From positions 1 to 60,403 of the forward strand of contig UQTJ01000019.1 in NCBI GenBank assembly GCA_900544075.1: a DNA stretch of 60,403 bases, written 5' to 3'. Source of the DNA: an uncultured Bacteroides sp. (GTDB lineage Bacteria > Bacteroidota > Bacteroidia > Bacteroidales > Bacteroidaceae). Shown one piece after another: positions 53,545 to 60,403 of the stretch. Within the stretch, counting starts at the first letter, position 1. The number at the start of each line of letters is the position of its first letter. The notes beneath the pieces are model-generated. The model made no database searches. It was not told where the DNA came from and saw nothing but the letters and a program-made list of their open reading frames with translations. Made by a program: the position numbers and the translations under genes.

Positions 53545-54765
53545 ATGAACGGAACAAATCTTTTTAAAATAGCTATCAGAGCACTGTCCAACAACAAGCT
53601 GAGGGCATTCCTTACGATGCTTGGCATCATAATAGGTGTGGCATCGGTCATAGCCATGCTTGCCATAGGACAAGGCTCGAAACGAAGCATTCAGAAACAA
53701 ATCTCGGAGATGGGGTCAAACATGATTATGGTTCATCCGGGAGGCGAAATGCGAGGAGGAGTAAGGCAGGACCCATCGTCTATGCAGACTCTGAAACTTG
53801 AAAACTACGAAACACTGAGGGATGAATGTGTTTATCTGTCGGATATAAGTCCTAACGTATCAGCCAGCGGACAGCTCATATCTGGAGCCAATAACTACCC
53901 TTCTTCCGTAAGCGGTGTAAGCATAGGCTATCTCAATATCAGACAGCTGAAGATAGAACAGGGCGAAATGTTTACCGAAGACGATATCCGTACAGCTGCA
54001 AAAGTATGCGTAATCGGCTCGACAATTGTAGAAAACCTTTTCCCAGACGGTGTAGACCCTATAGGAAAAGTCATACGCTGCAATCAGGTACCGTTAAGAG
54101 TTATAGGTGTACTTGAATCTAAAGGATATAACTCAATGGGTATGGACCAGGATGATGTGGTGCTGGCACCCTACTCTACTGTAATGAAACGTCTTTTGGC
54201 ACAAACATACCTGAGCGGCGTTTTTGCATCAGCACTGACTGAAGACATGACAGAAGAAGCTGTAGATGAAATAACTAAGATTCTGCGACGCGAACATAAG
54301 CTGAAAGAAACTGACGACGATGATTTCACCATCAGAACCCAGCAGGAGCTAAGTTCAATGCTCAACACTACTACAGACCTGATGACAACACTTTTGGCGT
54401 GCATAGCCGGAATATCACTTGTAGTTGGTGGAATCGGTATTATGAACATCATGTATGTATCCGTAACAGAACGTACCAGAGAAATCGGTCTGAGAATGTC
54501 AGTAGGCGCAAGAGGAATAGACATCCTGTCGCAGTTCCTTATAGAATCCGTTCTGATAAGCATCACCGGAGGACTTATAGGGGTAATATTGGGATGCGGT
54601 GCCTCGTATATAATCAAGACAGTGGCCAACTGGCCTGTATATGTACAGCCATGGAGCGTACTCCTGTCGTTTGCAGTATGTACCTTCACCGGAGTATTCT
54701 TCGGCTGGTATCCCGCAAAGAAAGCTGCCAGTCTTGACCCGATAGAAGCACTGAGGTACGAATAA
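53545..54765 (+). CDS. MacB-type ABC transporter permease (FtsX-like)
   Basis: A 406-residue inner-membrane protein: one N-terminal helix (AFLTMLGIIIGVASVIAMLAIGQGS), a periplasmic domain (about 60-275, MacB_PCD type) and three C-terminal helices (about 280-395) ending with the conserved FFGWYPAKKAASLDPIEALRYE. ERTREIGLRMSVGARGIDIL is the coupling region that contacts the ATPase. It is the last gene of the efflux operon. The substrate cannot be predicted. Confidence 0.93.
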   Translation: MNGTNLFKIAIRALSNNKLRAFLTMLGIIIGVASVIAMLAIGQGSKRSIQKQISEMGSNMIMVHPGGEMRGGVRQDPSSMQTLKLENYETLRDECVYLSDISPNVSASGQLISGANNYPSSVSGVSIGYLNIRQLKIEQGEMFTEDDIRTAAKVCVIGSTIVENLFPDGVDPIGKVIRCNQVPLRVIGVLESKGYNSMGMDQDDVVLAPYSTVMKRLLAQTYLSGVFASALTEDMTEEAVDEITKILRREHKLKETDDDDFTIRTQQELSSMLNTTTDLMTTLLACIAGISLVVGGIGIMNIMYVSVTERTREIGLRMSVGARGIDILSQFLIESVLISITGGLIGVILGCGASYIIKTVANWPVYVQPWSVLLSFAVCTFTGVFFGWYPAKKAASLDPIEALRYE

Positions 54766-54830
54766 CGGAATACAACTTCATTCTATAAATACGGAACTTC
54801 TTTGTTCTTCATAACTTTGGTTTCCTTTTC

Positions 54831-54873
54831 AGCAGTGCTGCAGGTACTTCGTCGGAAGTATCGCAGCGCTGCT
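54831..54873. other. Long GC-rich hairpin after the efflux operon
   Basis: AGCAGTGCTGC and TACTTC on the left pair with GAAGTA and GCAGCGCTGCT on the right around a GTCG loop, with a few mismatches. No T run follows on either strand, so its role as terminator is uncertain. It lies 66 bp past the permease stop. The remainder of 54766-54984 holds only the promoter of the kinase gene. Confidence 0.5.
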
Positions 54874-54927
54874 TTGAAATTACCTACAACCGTTCAGTGA
54901 GGCATGCATATATGAATAGTATATGAA

Positions 54928-54959
54928 TTTGCATAACTTACAATATTCTATTACTTTTG
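54928..54959 (+). promoter_or_regulatory. Promoter of the LytS/LytTR two-component genes
   Basis: TTTG (54928-54931), a 20-bp spacer and TACTTTTG (54952-54959) match the Bacteroides consensus exactly, 25 bp before the kinase start. Confidence 0.7.
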
Positions 54960-54984
54960 TACAAATACAAAAAAAATCAATTCC

Positions 54985-56034
54985 ATGACGCACAACAACC
55001 GCAACAACAGATTGCTGGAAATATCCATACACGTCTTCTGCTGGATATTATTTTTCGGCTTCCCTATAATAATGGCACAGAGTGACAATGGAAGTATCAA
55101 CTGGAAAGAATTCCTGCGATTCTCCATCGTTCCTGCCACACTTTTTACAATATTCTACCTCAACTATCTCCTTCTTATCCCGAAACTTCTGTTCAACGAA
55201 CACAAAAGAAAGTTCCTGGCTGTTAATGCATTAATCATAATATTGCTGTCTTTGGCCATCAGATGGTGGAACGATATGCATGTTCCCGGTCCACCACCGG
55301 ACATGTTCAGACGCAATCCACCTTCACAAATAGTTTTCGTCATCAGAGATATAGCCAGTTTGATTTTCTCTGCAGGACTAAGTGTAGCAATACGTCTGAG
55401 TATCAGATGGAACGAAACCGAATTAGCCAGACGGGAAGCAGTAAAAAGCATGAAAGAGGCGGAGTTGAGAAACCTTAGAAACCAACTGAACCCACATTTC
55501 CTGCTGAACACGCTGAACAATATATATGCCCTCGTAGCCATCGACACAGACAAGGCACAGGAAGCCATACAGGAACTAAGCAAATTGCTCAGATATGTGC
55601 TTTACGACAATCAGTCCATGTACGTCCCTCTGAAGAAAGAAATAGACTTCATTAAGAACTATATAGAACTTATGAGAATAAGGGTATCAGAAGACGTAAA
55701 CATAGAAACCCACTTCAGAATTAAGGACAACAGCCAGACTCCTGTAGCACCGCTAATCTTCATATCGCTGATAGAAAATGCATTCAAACACGGAATCTCA
55801 CCTACGGGAGAAAGCTTTATCAAAATCATAATAGAAGAAAACGAAGAAAGCATAATATGCACTATTCAGAACAGCAACCATCCTAAAACAACGACCGACA
55901 AAAGCGGTTCAGGAATAGGACTGGAGCAGGTAAGCAAAAGACTCGAACTGCTGTATGCCGGCCGTTACGAATGGAAATGCTGGCTCAGCGACAACAACAG
56001 CATTTACAACTCATCCATAATACTTAAGATATAA
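54985..56034 (+). CDS. LytS/YehU-type sensor histidine kinase
   Basis: A 349-residue inner-membrane kinase. Four predicted helices lie within residues 12-138, with little periplasmic sequence, and a short coiled coil (about 145-168) leads to the His_kinase domain with phospho-acceptor H171 in RNQLNPHFLLNTLNNIYAL. The HATPase region includes PLIFISLIENAFKHGI (N-box) and SGIGLEQVSKRL (G-box). It phosphorylates the LytTR regulator encoded 20 bp downstream. Placement after the MacAB-TolC operon suggests that the pair senses envelope stress or an exported compound and controls the pump; this is inference. Confidence 0.9.
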   Translation: MTHNNRNNRLLEISIHVFCWILFFGFPIIMAQSDNGSINWKEFLRFSIVPATLFTIFYLNYLLLIPKLLFNEHKRKFLAVNALIIILLSLAIRWWNDMHVPGPPPDMFRRNPPSQIVFVIRDIASLIFSAGLSVAIRLSIRWNETELARREAVKSMKEAELRNLRNQLNPHFLLNTLNNIYALVAIDTDKAQEAIQELSKLLRYVLYDNQSMYVPLKKEIDFIKNYIELMRIRVSEDVNIETHFRIKDNSQTPVAPLIFISLIENAFKHGISPTGESFIKIIIEENEESIICTIQNSNHPKTTTDKSGSGIGLEQVSKRLELLYAGRYEWKCWLSDNNSIYNSSIILKI

Positions 56035-56054
56035 ACCTCATACACAATATAACT

Positions 56055-56783
56055 ATGACAATAAGGTGCGCTATAATCGATGATGAACCATTGGCTCTCG
56101 GACTGATAGCGGGATATGTAAAGAAAACCCCGTCGCTGGAACTCTGCGGCACATACTCCAGTGCCATCCAAGCTATGAATGAACTTCCCAATAATCCGGT
56201 GGACCTGCTATTTCTTGACATACAGATGCCCGACCTTAACGGACTGGAGTTCTCAAAAATGGTTCCCGAAAACACAAGAATAGTATTCACAACCGCTTTC
56301 GAACAATATGCCATCGACGGATACAGAGCAAATGCGCTCGACTATCTGTTAAAACCTATTAGCTATGCCGACTTCAGTGAAGCCGTAGGCAAAGCGATGG
56401 AATGGTTTAATATGAAACTAAAAGCAGAAGGCGAAAAACCCAATATTCAACCTGAAAAAACAGAGTATATCTATGTAAAAAGTGATTATAAACTCATACA
56501 GGTAGAACTTGACAAAATACTATATATCGAAGGTCTGAAAGACTATGTAAAGATATATACCGAAGACAGCGCACGACCGATTCTGTCGCTCATAAGCATG
56601 AAAGCATTAGAGGAAAAGCTACCTGCAGAGCGTTTTATAAGAGTTCACCGTTCATTTATCGTCCAGAAACAGAAGATAAAAATAATAGACAAAGGACGTA
56701 TAGTTTTCGGTAAAGAATACATCCCGATATCCGAAACTTACAAAATAATGTTACAGGAATATGTTAATAAACATATTATATGA
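56055..56783 (+). CDS. LytTR-family response regulator
   Basis: A 242-residue regulator. The receiver domain (1-120) has the acidic pocket IIDDEP (about D9-D10) and phospho-acceptor D55 in LLFLDIQMPDLNG, with T/K residues in VFTTAF and YLLKPI. The LytTR DNA-binding domain (about 140-240) contains YIYVKSDYKLIQVELDKILYIEGLKDYVKIY and RFIRVHRSFIVQ. It is the partner of the kinase just upstream, and probably binds paired 9-12-bp sites near promoters under its control. Confidence 0.93.
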   Translation: MTIRCAIIDDEPLALGLIAGYVKKTPSLELCGTYSSAIQAMNELPNNPVDLLFLDIQMPDLNGLEFSKMVPENTRIVFTTAFEQYAIDGYRANALDYLLKPISYADFSEAVGKAMEWFNMKLKAEGEKPNIQPEKTEYIYVKSDYKLIQVELDKILYIEGLKDYVKIYTEDSARPILSLISMKALEEKLPAERFIRVHRSFIVQKQKIKIIDKGRIVFGKEYIPISETYKIMLQEYVNKHII

Positions 56784-56842
56784 GCATTTAGTTACAGTTT
56801 CAACTTTTTTACCAAAAACACGGTAAAAAACTTATCATTATT

Positions 56843-56873
56843 TTTGTATTTGTTATTAAAAAACATATATTTG
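56843..56873 (+). promoter_or_regulatory. Promoter of the small RNA candidate
   Basis: TTTG (56843-56846), a 19-bp spacer and TATATTTG (56866-56873) match the Bacteroides consensus exactly. No open reading frame begins downstream before the terminator. Confidence 0.65.
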
Positions 56874-56877
56874 CAAT

Positions 56878-56990
56878 GAATAAAGAACAGAAGTTGTGAA
56901 ACTTCTCATTTAAATAGTTTAGTTAAGTCTAGTTTAGTTTTTGTGTTGTGATACTCCTGGCAATAGCGATTGGTGGGAGTATCTTTTTTA
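56878..56990 (+). ncRNA. Candidate small RNA of about 110 nt
   Basis: The transcript would start 4-6 bp after the -7 box. It contains a 5' hairpin (AGAAGTT and AACTTCT, about 56889-56906), a single-stranded AU-rich middle with repeated TTTAGTT/TCTAGTT, and a 3' intrinsic terminator with arms GATACTCC (56950-56957) and GGAGTATC (56976-56983), then TTTTTTA. The terminator loop is large (18 bases). I could not assign it to a known RNA family. It could be a free small RNA or the leader of the recombinase gene. Confidence 0.55.
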
Positions 56991-57099
56991 TTGCTGATTA
57001 TCAACGTATTACATAATATAAAAGATACCTTCCGAACTTCTCTATAAGCAAATCAGTAACAAGAAAATGAAGAAAAAACGTCACTTTTGACGGTATTTT

Positions 57100-57143
57100 A
57101 TTCCACTTTCATTCCAGTCGCATTCCAGTGGAATTCCAGTCCA
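57100..57143. repeat. Four 11-bp phased repeats upstream of the recombinase
   Basis: ATTCCACTTTC (57100), ATTCCAGTCGC (57111), ATTCCAGTGGA (57122) and ATTCCAGTCCA (57133) are exactly 11 bp apart. A fifth copy, ATTCCACTTTT, lies at 57188, 55 bp after the fourth, which is five further periods. All copies therefore face one side of the helix. The array ends about 80 bp before the recombinase start. Arm-type binding sites for the integrase, or an operator for its gene, are the best explanations. Confidence 0.65.
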
Positions 57144-57225
57144 GGAATATCTACAGCACGGATTTGAAAGCTGCAAAGAAAAATTTCATTCCACTTTTAA
57201 GTCAAAACCAAAAAATAAAGAGATT

Positions 57226-58410
57226 ATGGCTAATTTTTTTGTTACTATCGTACCGAACCTAAAACTGAAGAACGGAAACCACACGATCCGTATTGCAGTT
57301 ACCCATTCCGGACAGACACGTTATATCCCAACCAATGTTGTTATAGAAAACGAATCCGAATTCAAGAACGGCAAAGTCATCAAGCGACCAGACAAGGATG
57401 CGCTAAACCTAAAACTGAATAAAACACTGAGCATGTACGAAGAGAGAGCGGAACAGATACAATACATCGAAGTCCTCTCCTGTTCTCAACTGGTTCAGAT
57501 ACTCAAAGGGCCGGCAATAGGAGAAAAACATAGAACATTCTCTGACATTGCAGACGAATACCTATCACAAATTGATGAGGACGAAAGATCTAAATCATAC
57601 AAGTTATACAGACTGGCAATAAATAAATATCTGTCCTATGCCGGAAACAATTCCCTCATGGAACAGGTAACACCTTTGCGCATCAACAACTACATCATGT
57701 CACTCCAAAAAAGCAAACTGTCCCCTACTACTATTAATATATATACAACACTCCTTAAAGTGATAATCAACTATGCAAAGAAAATGAGATACGTGAACTT
57801 TGAGGTGGATCCGTTCATCACAGCCAAAGTTCCATCGGCAAAGAAGCGTGATACATCAATCACAATAGAACAATTGAAACGAATACGTGATGCCAAACTT
57901 GACAACCATAACATGCTTGTCATTCGTGATATCTTTATACTTACATATTACCTTGCCGGGATGAATCTGGTAGATATGTTAGACTACAACTTCAAAAATG
58001 CTGTAGAAGTCAAATATGTGCGTAAAAAGACCAGGAATACGAAAGAAGGTGATGCAGTCGTGAACTTCACCATACCTGATGAGGCTAAACCTATCATCGC
58101 ACACTATATGGATAAAAAAACAGGAAAACTGGTGTTCGGAAGATACTCAAGTTATGAAAGCTGCTACAATGTATTGGCGCGAAAAATAAAAAAGTTGGCT
58201 GAGGTCGGAGGTATAGAACATTACTTCACACTGTACTCCGCACGCAAGTCATTCGTTCAGCACGGCTTCAATCTCGGCATTCCGCTTTCTACCTTGGAAT
58301 ACTGCATCGGACAATCCATGAAAGAGGATAGACCGATTTTCAATTATGTATCAATAATGAAAGAACACGCAGACAAAGCAATCAGAAAAATTCTTGATAA
58401 TCTGCTGTAA
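57226..58410 (+). CDS. Tyrosine recombinase/integrase of a mobile element
   Basis: A 394-residue site-specific recombinase of the Bacteroidetes phage-integrase type. The N-terminal arm-binding-like domain spans 1-95, the SAM-like core-binding domain about 103-200 (FSDIADEYLSQ, SPTTINIYTTLLKVIINYAKK), and the catalytic domain about 210-394. R340 in LYSARKSF and nucleophile Y374 in IFNYVSI are present, with a probable catalytic lysine in RKKTRN (about 267). The first arginine position reads YYLAGMNLVD, with alanine instead of arginine, a variation I recall in several Bacteroidetes integrases. It likely integrates the element that begins here. Confidence 0.88.
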   Translation: MANFFVTIVPNLKLKNGNHTIRIAVTHSGQTRYIPTNVVIENESEFKNGKVIKRPDKDALNLKLNKTLSMYEERAEQIQYIEVLSCSQLVQILKGPAIGEKHRTFSDIADEYLSQIDEDERSKSYKLYRLAINKYLSYAGNNSLMEQVTPLRINNYIMSLQKSKLSPTTINIYTTLLKVIINYAKKMRYVNFEVDPFITAKVPSAKKRDTSITIEQLKRIRDAKLDNHNMLVIRDIFILTYYLAGMNLVDMLDYNFKNAVEVKYVRKKTRNTKEGDAVVNFTIPDEAKPIIAHYMDKKTGKLVFGRYSSYESCYNVLARKIKKLAEVGGIEHYFTLYSARKSFVQHGFNLGIPLSTLEYCIGQSMKEDRPIFNYVSIMKEHADKAIRKILDNLL

Positions 58411-58426
58411 AAAAACATCGTTTTTA

Positions 58427-58458
58427 TTTGGATAATATGCAAATGCTTATTATCTTTG
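58427..58458 (+). promoter_or_regulatory. Promoter of the 56-residue protein and DUF5053 gene
   Basis: TTTG (58427-58430), a 20-bp spacer and TATCTTTG (58451-58458) match the Bacteroides consensus exactly, 39 bp before the small gene. Confidence 0.7.
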
Positions 58459-58497
58459 TAATGTCAAACAAAGAGTTATTCACTTAATTAAAACAAC

Positions 58498-58668
58498 ATG
58501 AAAAATGAAGAAAGAAAAAAGTTAGAAAAAGAGTACGAGAACTTAAAATTACTCATTGAATTTCACTCCACATACGGAGTAATCGAGAACAAATCAGAAT
58601 ACGAACAAATGATTAACGACATTCTCGACAGGATGAACGAAATCCGAAAGATGTTAGAAAAAGAGTAA
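58498..58668 (+). CDS. 56-residue coiled-coil-like protein of the element
   Basis: ATG to TAA, 56 codons: MKNEERKKLEKEYENLKLLI, then EFHSTYGVIENKSEYEQMIN and DILDRMNEIRKMLEKE. The heptad spacing of leucine, isoleucine and methionine suggests a helical hairpin or coiled coil. A consensus promoter precedes it at normal distance, which supports a real gene despite the short length. It is followed by a perfect hairpin and then the DUF5053 gene. Cryptic small genes of this kind are usual behind Bacteroides integrases. Function unknown. Confidence 0.6.
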   Translation: MKNEERKKLEKEYENLKLLIEFHSTYGVIENKSEYEQMINDILDRMNEIRKMLEKE

Positions 58669-58674
58669 CAAACA

Positions 58675-58694
58675 GCCCTCCCAACTGGGAGGGC
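58675..58694 (+). other. Perfect hairpin between two element genes
   Basis: GCCCTCCC (58675-58682) pairs with GGGAGGGC (58687-58694) over 8 bp around AACT. The following sequence is ATTAAAAAA rather than a T run, so termination would be inefficient. Lying 6 bp after one stop and 16 bp before the next ATG, it may set relative expression of the two genes. Confidence 0.6.
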
Positions 58695-58710
58695 ATTAAA
58701 AAATAATGAT

Positions 58711-59166
58711 ATGGATAATATGAATAAATATCTTCCTAACGCAGACATGCAGGCTGCATTTGAGAAGTTCAAAGGACTAAAGACTGTTGAGGAGAAACTT
58801 GCCTTTCAAAAGGAAATGCAGGCAAAGGTATCTTCAATGAGTGAAGAAGATAGAAATAAGTACATTAATGACTCTAAAACCGGACTGCAAGCTACAGTTG
58901 AAGCCTGTGAGGATTTTATCACAAGGGCGGAAGAAACTATAATAAAGGAAAAACTTGGTGAACTACCCGAAATAATCTCATTCAGCTACATTGCAAAGAA
59001 ATACTTTGGAAAAAGCCGGAACTGGCTGTACCAGCGCATAAATGGATATACAGTAAATGGTAAGCCGGCAAAATTCACACAAAATGAATTTCAGACTTTT
59101 CTGAACGCACTGGAAGATATAAGCAATACAATAAAGAATACTTCGGCTTCGCTTAAATTTAATTAA
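58711..59166 (+). CDS. DUF5053 family protein of mobile elements
   Basis: A 151-residue cytoplasmic protein. The N-terminal half is helical and charged (FKGLKTVEEKLAFQKEMQAKVSSMSEEDRNKYI). The C-terminal half is a helix-turn-helix-like DUF5053 region: ISFSYIAKKYFGKSRNWLYQRINGYTVNGKPAKFTQNEFQTFLNAL. The SYIAKKYFGKSRNWLYQR core resembles a DNA-recognition helix, so a small regulator of the element is plausible. I recall this family next to integrases in Bacteroides phages and conjugative elements. It ends 20 bp before a strong intrinsic terminator. Confidence 0.78.
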   Translation: MDNMNKYLPNADMQAAFEKFKGLKTVEEKLAFQKEMQAKVSSMSEEDRNKYINDSKTGLQATVEACEDFITRAEETIIKEKLGELPEIISFSYIAKKYFGKSRNWLYQRINGYTVNGKPAKFTQNEFQTFLNALEDISNTIKNTSASLKFN

Positions 59167-59185
59167 GTGACTTTGTTTGACACGT

Positions 59186-59216
59186 CCCCGCATTAAGCCG
59201 ATGCGGGGATTTTTTT
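59186..59216 (+). terminator. Intrinsic terminator after DUF5053
   Basis: CCCCGCAT (59186-59193) pairs with ATGCGGGG (59201-59208) around TAAGCCG, followed by ATTTTTTTG. The T run doubles as the -33 region of the next promoter. Confidence 0.85.
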
Positions 59217-59244
59217 GTATATACAAAATAATATCGTATATTTG
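59214..59244 (+). promoter_or_regulatory. Promoter of the second small RNA candidate
   Basis: TTTG (59214-59217), a 19-bp spacer and TATATTTG (59237-59244) match the Bacteroides consensus exactly. It starts within the preceding terminator tail, so the two units are back to back. Confidence 0.7.
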
Positions 59245-59249
59245 CAGTG

Positions 59250-59320
59250 CCATAATGATGGGCAGTGGCCCTGATTTTGGTTTGACTTTTGGTGAGGGGG
59301 TGGTTCCCCTCACTTTTTTT
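59250..59320 (+). ncRNA. Candidate small RNA of about 70 nt in the mobile element
   Basis: Predicted to start about 6 bp after the -7 box and to end in an intrinsic terminator: GTGAGGGG (59292-59299) pairs perfectly with CCCCTCAC (59306-59313), then seven T. The 5' part holds GGGCAGTGGCCC and a G/T-rich single-stranded segment. A 27-codon frame from ATG 59255 runs through the terminator and has no evident ribosome site, so coding is unlikely. Family unknown; an antisense or copy-control role is possible. Confidence 0.6.
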
Positions 59321-59340
59321 ATGCCCATACCGAACTAATC

Positions 59341-59450
59341 ATAACCTATATCAGTAACTATAGATGTAACTGGCAGACGGGATGATTAGTGATGATGATA
59401 GGCTCAGTTACAACAATAGCCCTCTTCGGATAATTCCATTGAGGGCTATT
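59341..59450. other. Structured gene-free stretch with two inverted repeats
   Basis: Inside the 378-bp gap after DUF5053, TGTAACTG (59365-59372) pairs with CAGTTACA (59405-59412), and AATAGCCCTC (59415-59424) pairs perfectly with GAGGGCTATT (59441-59450). The second hairpin could terminate the leftward gene at 59545. Nothing recognisable lies between 59451 and 59544. Confidence 0.5.
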
Positions 59451-59544
59451 AACTTTACTTTTAGTCGTGATAAAAATCAGTTCCCCTTAATACCACCTTC
59501 TATATCAAACACTGTTTCTTTAACAAGTGCAAGAATAATATTTT

Positions 59545-60339
59545 CTATTCTGTAGTATCATCATTAATACAAAATGAGTTTGGAGAGGTATATTTTAGTA
59601 GATAGACATATAATTTGTAATATTGAATAAGAGCATCTTTTAATGCTTCCGCCGAGAATATACTTTCTGAGCACTCACCAGCAATAAGTTTTTTAGTTTT
59701 ATTCAACATTAATAACTCAAATAGACTACAAGTTGATATTTCATTAAGTAAATCTATTAGTTCTTCATCTTCAAAAATAATAGTTGGGCTTGATAATATC
59801 TTATTTATAAATGTTGTAACCATTGTATGCATAATATTTATACCAAACTCATTGGTTTTAATTAATATGGGTGATTTATTCGATTTACTTCTTAAAAATA
59901 ATGGATAATGTTTAGATTCAGTTGTAAAAATAGAATAATCTACCTTTGCAAATTCATTGAATGTAATTTGAGAATATCTACTATCCTCTTTTTTAACGTG
60001 TAATGAATATTCCTTTACTAAATATAGGATAAAAAATTGCATATGTTCAGCCAAGAATTGAAGATTATTTTTTTGAGCCTTTCTCGCTGTTTTTAACTTT
60101 CTTTTTTCAGGAATATAAACCAACAGAATATAAAACAACGTACTTGTTATAACACCTATACTTACATCAACAACTAAACTATTAATCCTATCTACTTTCT
60201 TTATAGAGTATTTCGATTCGAACATAGGAAATACATCGAATACAATTTGTAATATAAAAAAAATAGATAAAATGTTTAAAAACCATAGTATGAAGCTTAA
60301 CCAATTCTTTCTGATAAAAACAACAATCGAATTATTCAT
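59545..60339 (-). CDS. AT-rich membrane protein of unknown function
   Basis: A 264-residue protein I do not recognise. Two hydrophobic helices lie at about 13-36 (WLSFILWFLNILSIFFILQIVF) and 54-75 (VVDVSIGVITSTLFYILLVYI), followed by a basic KRKLKTARKAQK stretch and a soluble helical domain of about 180 residues. The topology is that of a membrane-anchored cytoplasmic domain. The gene is visibly more AT-rich than the chromosomal genes to the left, with many AAA/ATA/TTA codons, which fits cargo of a transferred element. Cargo of this kind is often defence-related, but nothing in the sequence proves that here. Confidence 0.65.
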   Translation of the reverse strand: MNNSIVVFIRKNWLSFILWFLNILSIFFILQIVFDVFPMFESKYSIKKVDRINSLVVDVSIGVITSTLFYILLVYIPEKRKLKTARKAQKNNLQFLAEHMQFFILYLVKEYSLHVKKEDSRYSQITFNEFAKVDYSIFTTESKHYPLFLRSKSNKSPILIKTNEFGINIMHTMVTTFINKILSSPTIIFEDEELIDLLNEISTCSLFELLMLNKTKKLIAGECSESIFSAEALKDALIQYYKLYVYLLKYTSPNSFCINDDTTE

Positions 60340-60403
60340 ATTATTTTATATTGCTGTCCGATAAAATCGATTAAATATAAAAAATGCCGCTCGGCCATTG
60401 TAT

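Larger units (their letters stand above)
56784..57225. other. 442-bp gene-free stretch: promoter, small RNA candidate, phased repeats
   Basis: No open frame with gene character lies here. Between the LytTR gene and the recombinase are, in order, a consensus promoter, a small RNA candidate ending in an intrinsic terminator, a short inverted repeat CGTCA/TGACG (about 57079-57092) and an array of 11-bp repeats. The junction between chromosome and mobile element probably falls in this stretch. Confidence 0.6.

Noticed and set aside
54812..54819. TAACTTTG as a promoter for a small RNA covering the 54831 hairpin
   Set aside because: The -7 match has no TTTG at the right distance (the nearest is 7 bp away) and no terminator T run follows the hairpin.
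56784..57225. tRNA gene as attachment site of the element
   Set aside because: No cloverleaf or T-loop consensus is visible in this stretch; the small RNA candidate is the only structured target.
59255..59338. 27-codon peptide gene inside the small RNA candidate
   Set aside because: It runs through a strong terminator stem, has no ribosome site and would be cut off before its stop codon.

Overview
The window is a chromosomal stretch of a gut-type Bacteroidales bacterium, probably Bacteroidaceae. The evidence is a SusC/SusD polysaccharide utilisation locus (PUL), fimbrillin-like lipoproteins, split MacB transporters, a DUF4492 partner of cytochrome bd, and promoters of the Bacteroides type (TTTG, about 20 bp, then TAnnTTTG) rather than sigma-70 boxes. 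I found no rRNA, tRNA or CRISPR array.

Layout. (1) 1-3040, minus strand: a pabB-pabC pair for p-aminobenzoate with a DUF454 membrane protein, then flavodoxin and DUF2023. (2) 3155-4746: a lipoprotein and a DMP19-type protein. (3) 4773-26731, minus strand: a large PUL in the order ECF sigma, susC, susD, Ig-like surface binder, alginate-lyase-fold enzyme, two fimbrillin-like lipoproteins, GH2, a third fimbrillin-like lipoprotein, heparinase-II/III-fold lyase, serine hydrolase, GH127/GH146-type arabinofuranosidase and an alpha/beta-hydrolase esterase. It is followed upstream by a membrane regulator (26959-29751) that has the sensor half of a hybrid two-component system joined directly to an AraC domain, with no kinase or receiver. 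(4) 30003-34933, plus strand: a glycosyltransferase fused to a GalT/HIT-like domain, a SpoIID/LytB protein without a signal peptide, and an AmpG-like permease, tightly coupled. (5) 34947-40835: lipoprotein, giant Dna2-like nuclease-helicase and SDR in one operon. (6) 40837-44946, minus strand: MATE pump, phosphoglucomutase and HicAB toxin-antitoxin. (7) 45000-46904: a palindrome- and repeat-rich spacer, oxyR, and a divergent small-protein/thioredoxin operon sharing an OxyR-like site. (8) 46943-49962: cydAB plus DUF4492. (9) 50061-56783: TolC-MacA-MacB efflux operon, then a LytS/LytTR two-component pair. (10) 56843-60403: candidate small RNAs, a tyrosine recombinase preceded by 11-bp phased repeats, a 56-residue protein, DUF5053 and an AT-rich membrane protein, which look like the start of an integrated mobile element.

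How the parts work together. The PUL enzymes predict a uronic-acid-containing glycan with arabinofuranose and galactose-type side chains: lyases cut the uronate backbone, GH127 and GH2 trim branches, and the esterase and serine hydrolase probably remove ester groups. Three hairpins inside the PUL operon probably lower expression of the downstream enzymes relative to SusC/D. The least explained items are the kinase-less sensor regulator, the GT/GalT-SpoIID-AmpG cassette, two intergenic arrays of palindromic units with an exact 22-bp period (29846-29911 and 45151-45238), two 11-bp phased arrays (9405-9448 and 57100-57143), and two promoter-to-terminator small RNA candidates (56878-56990 and 59250-59320).
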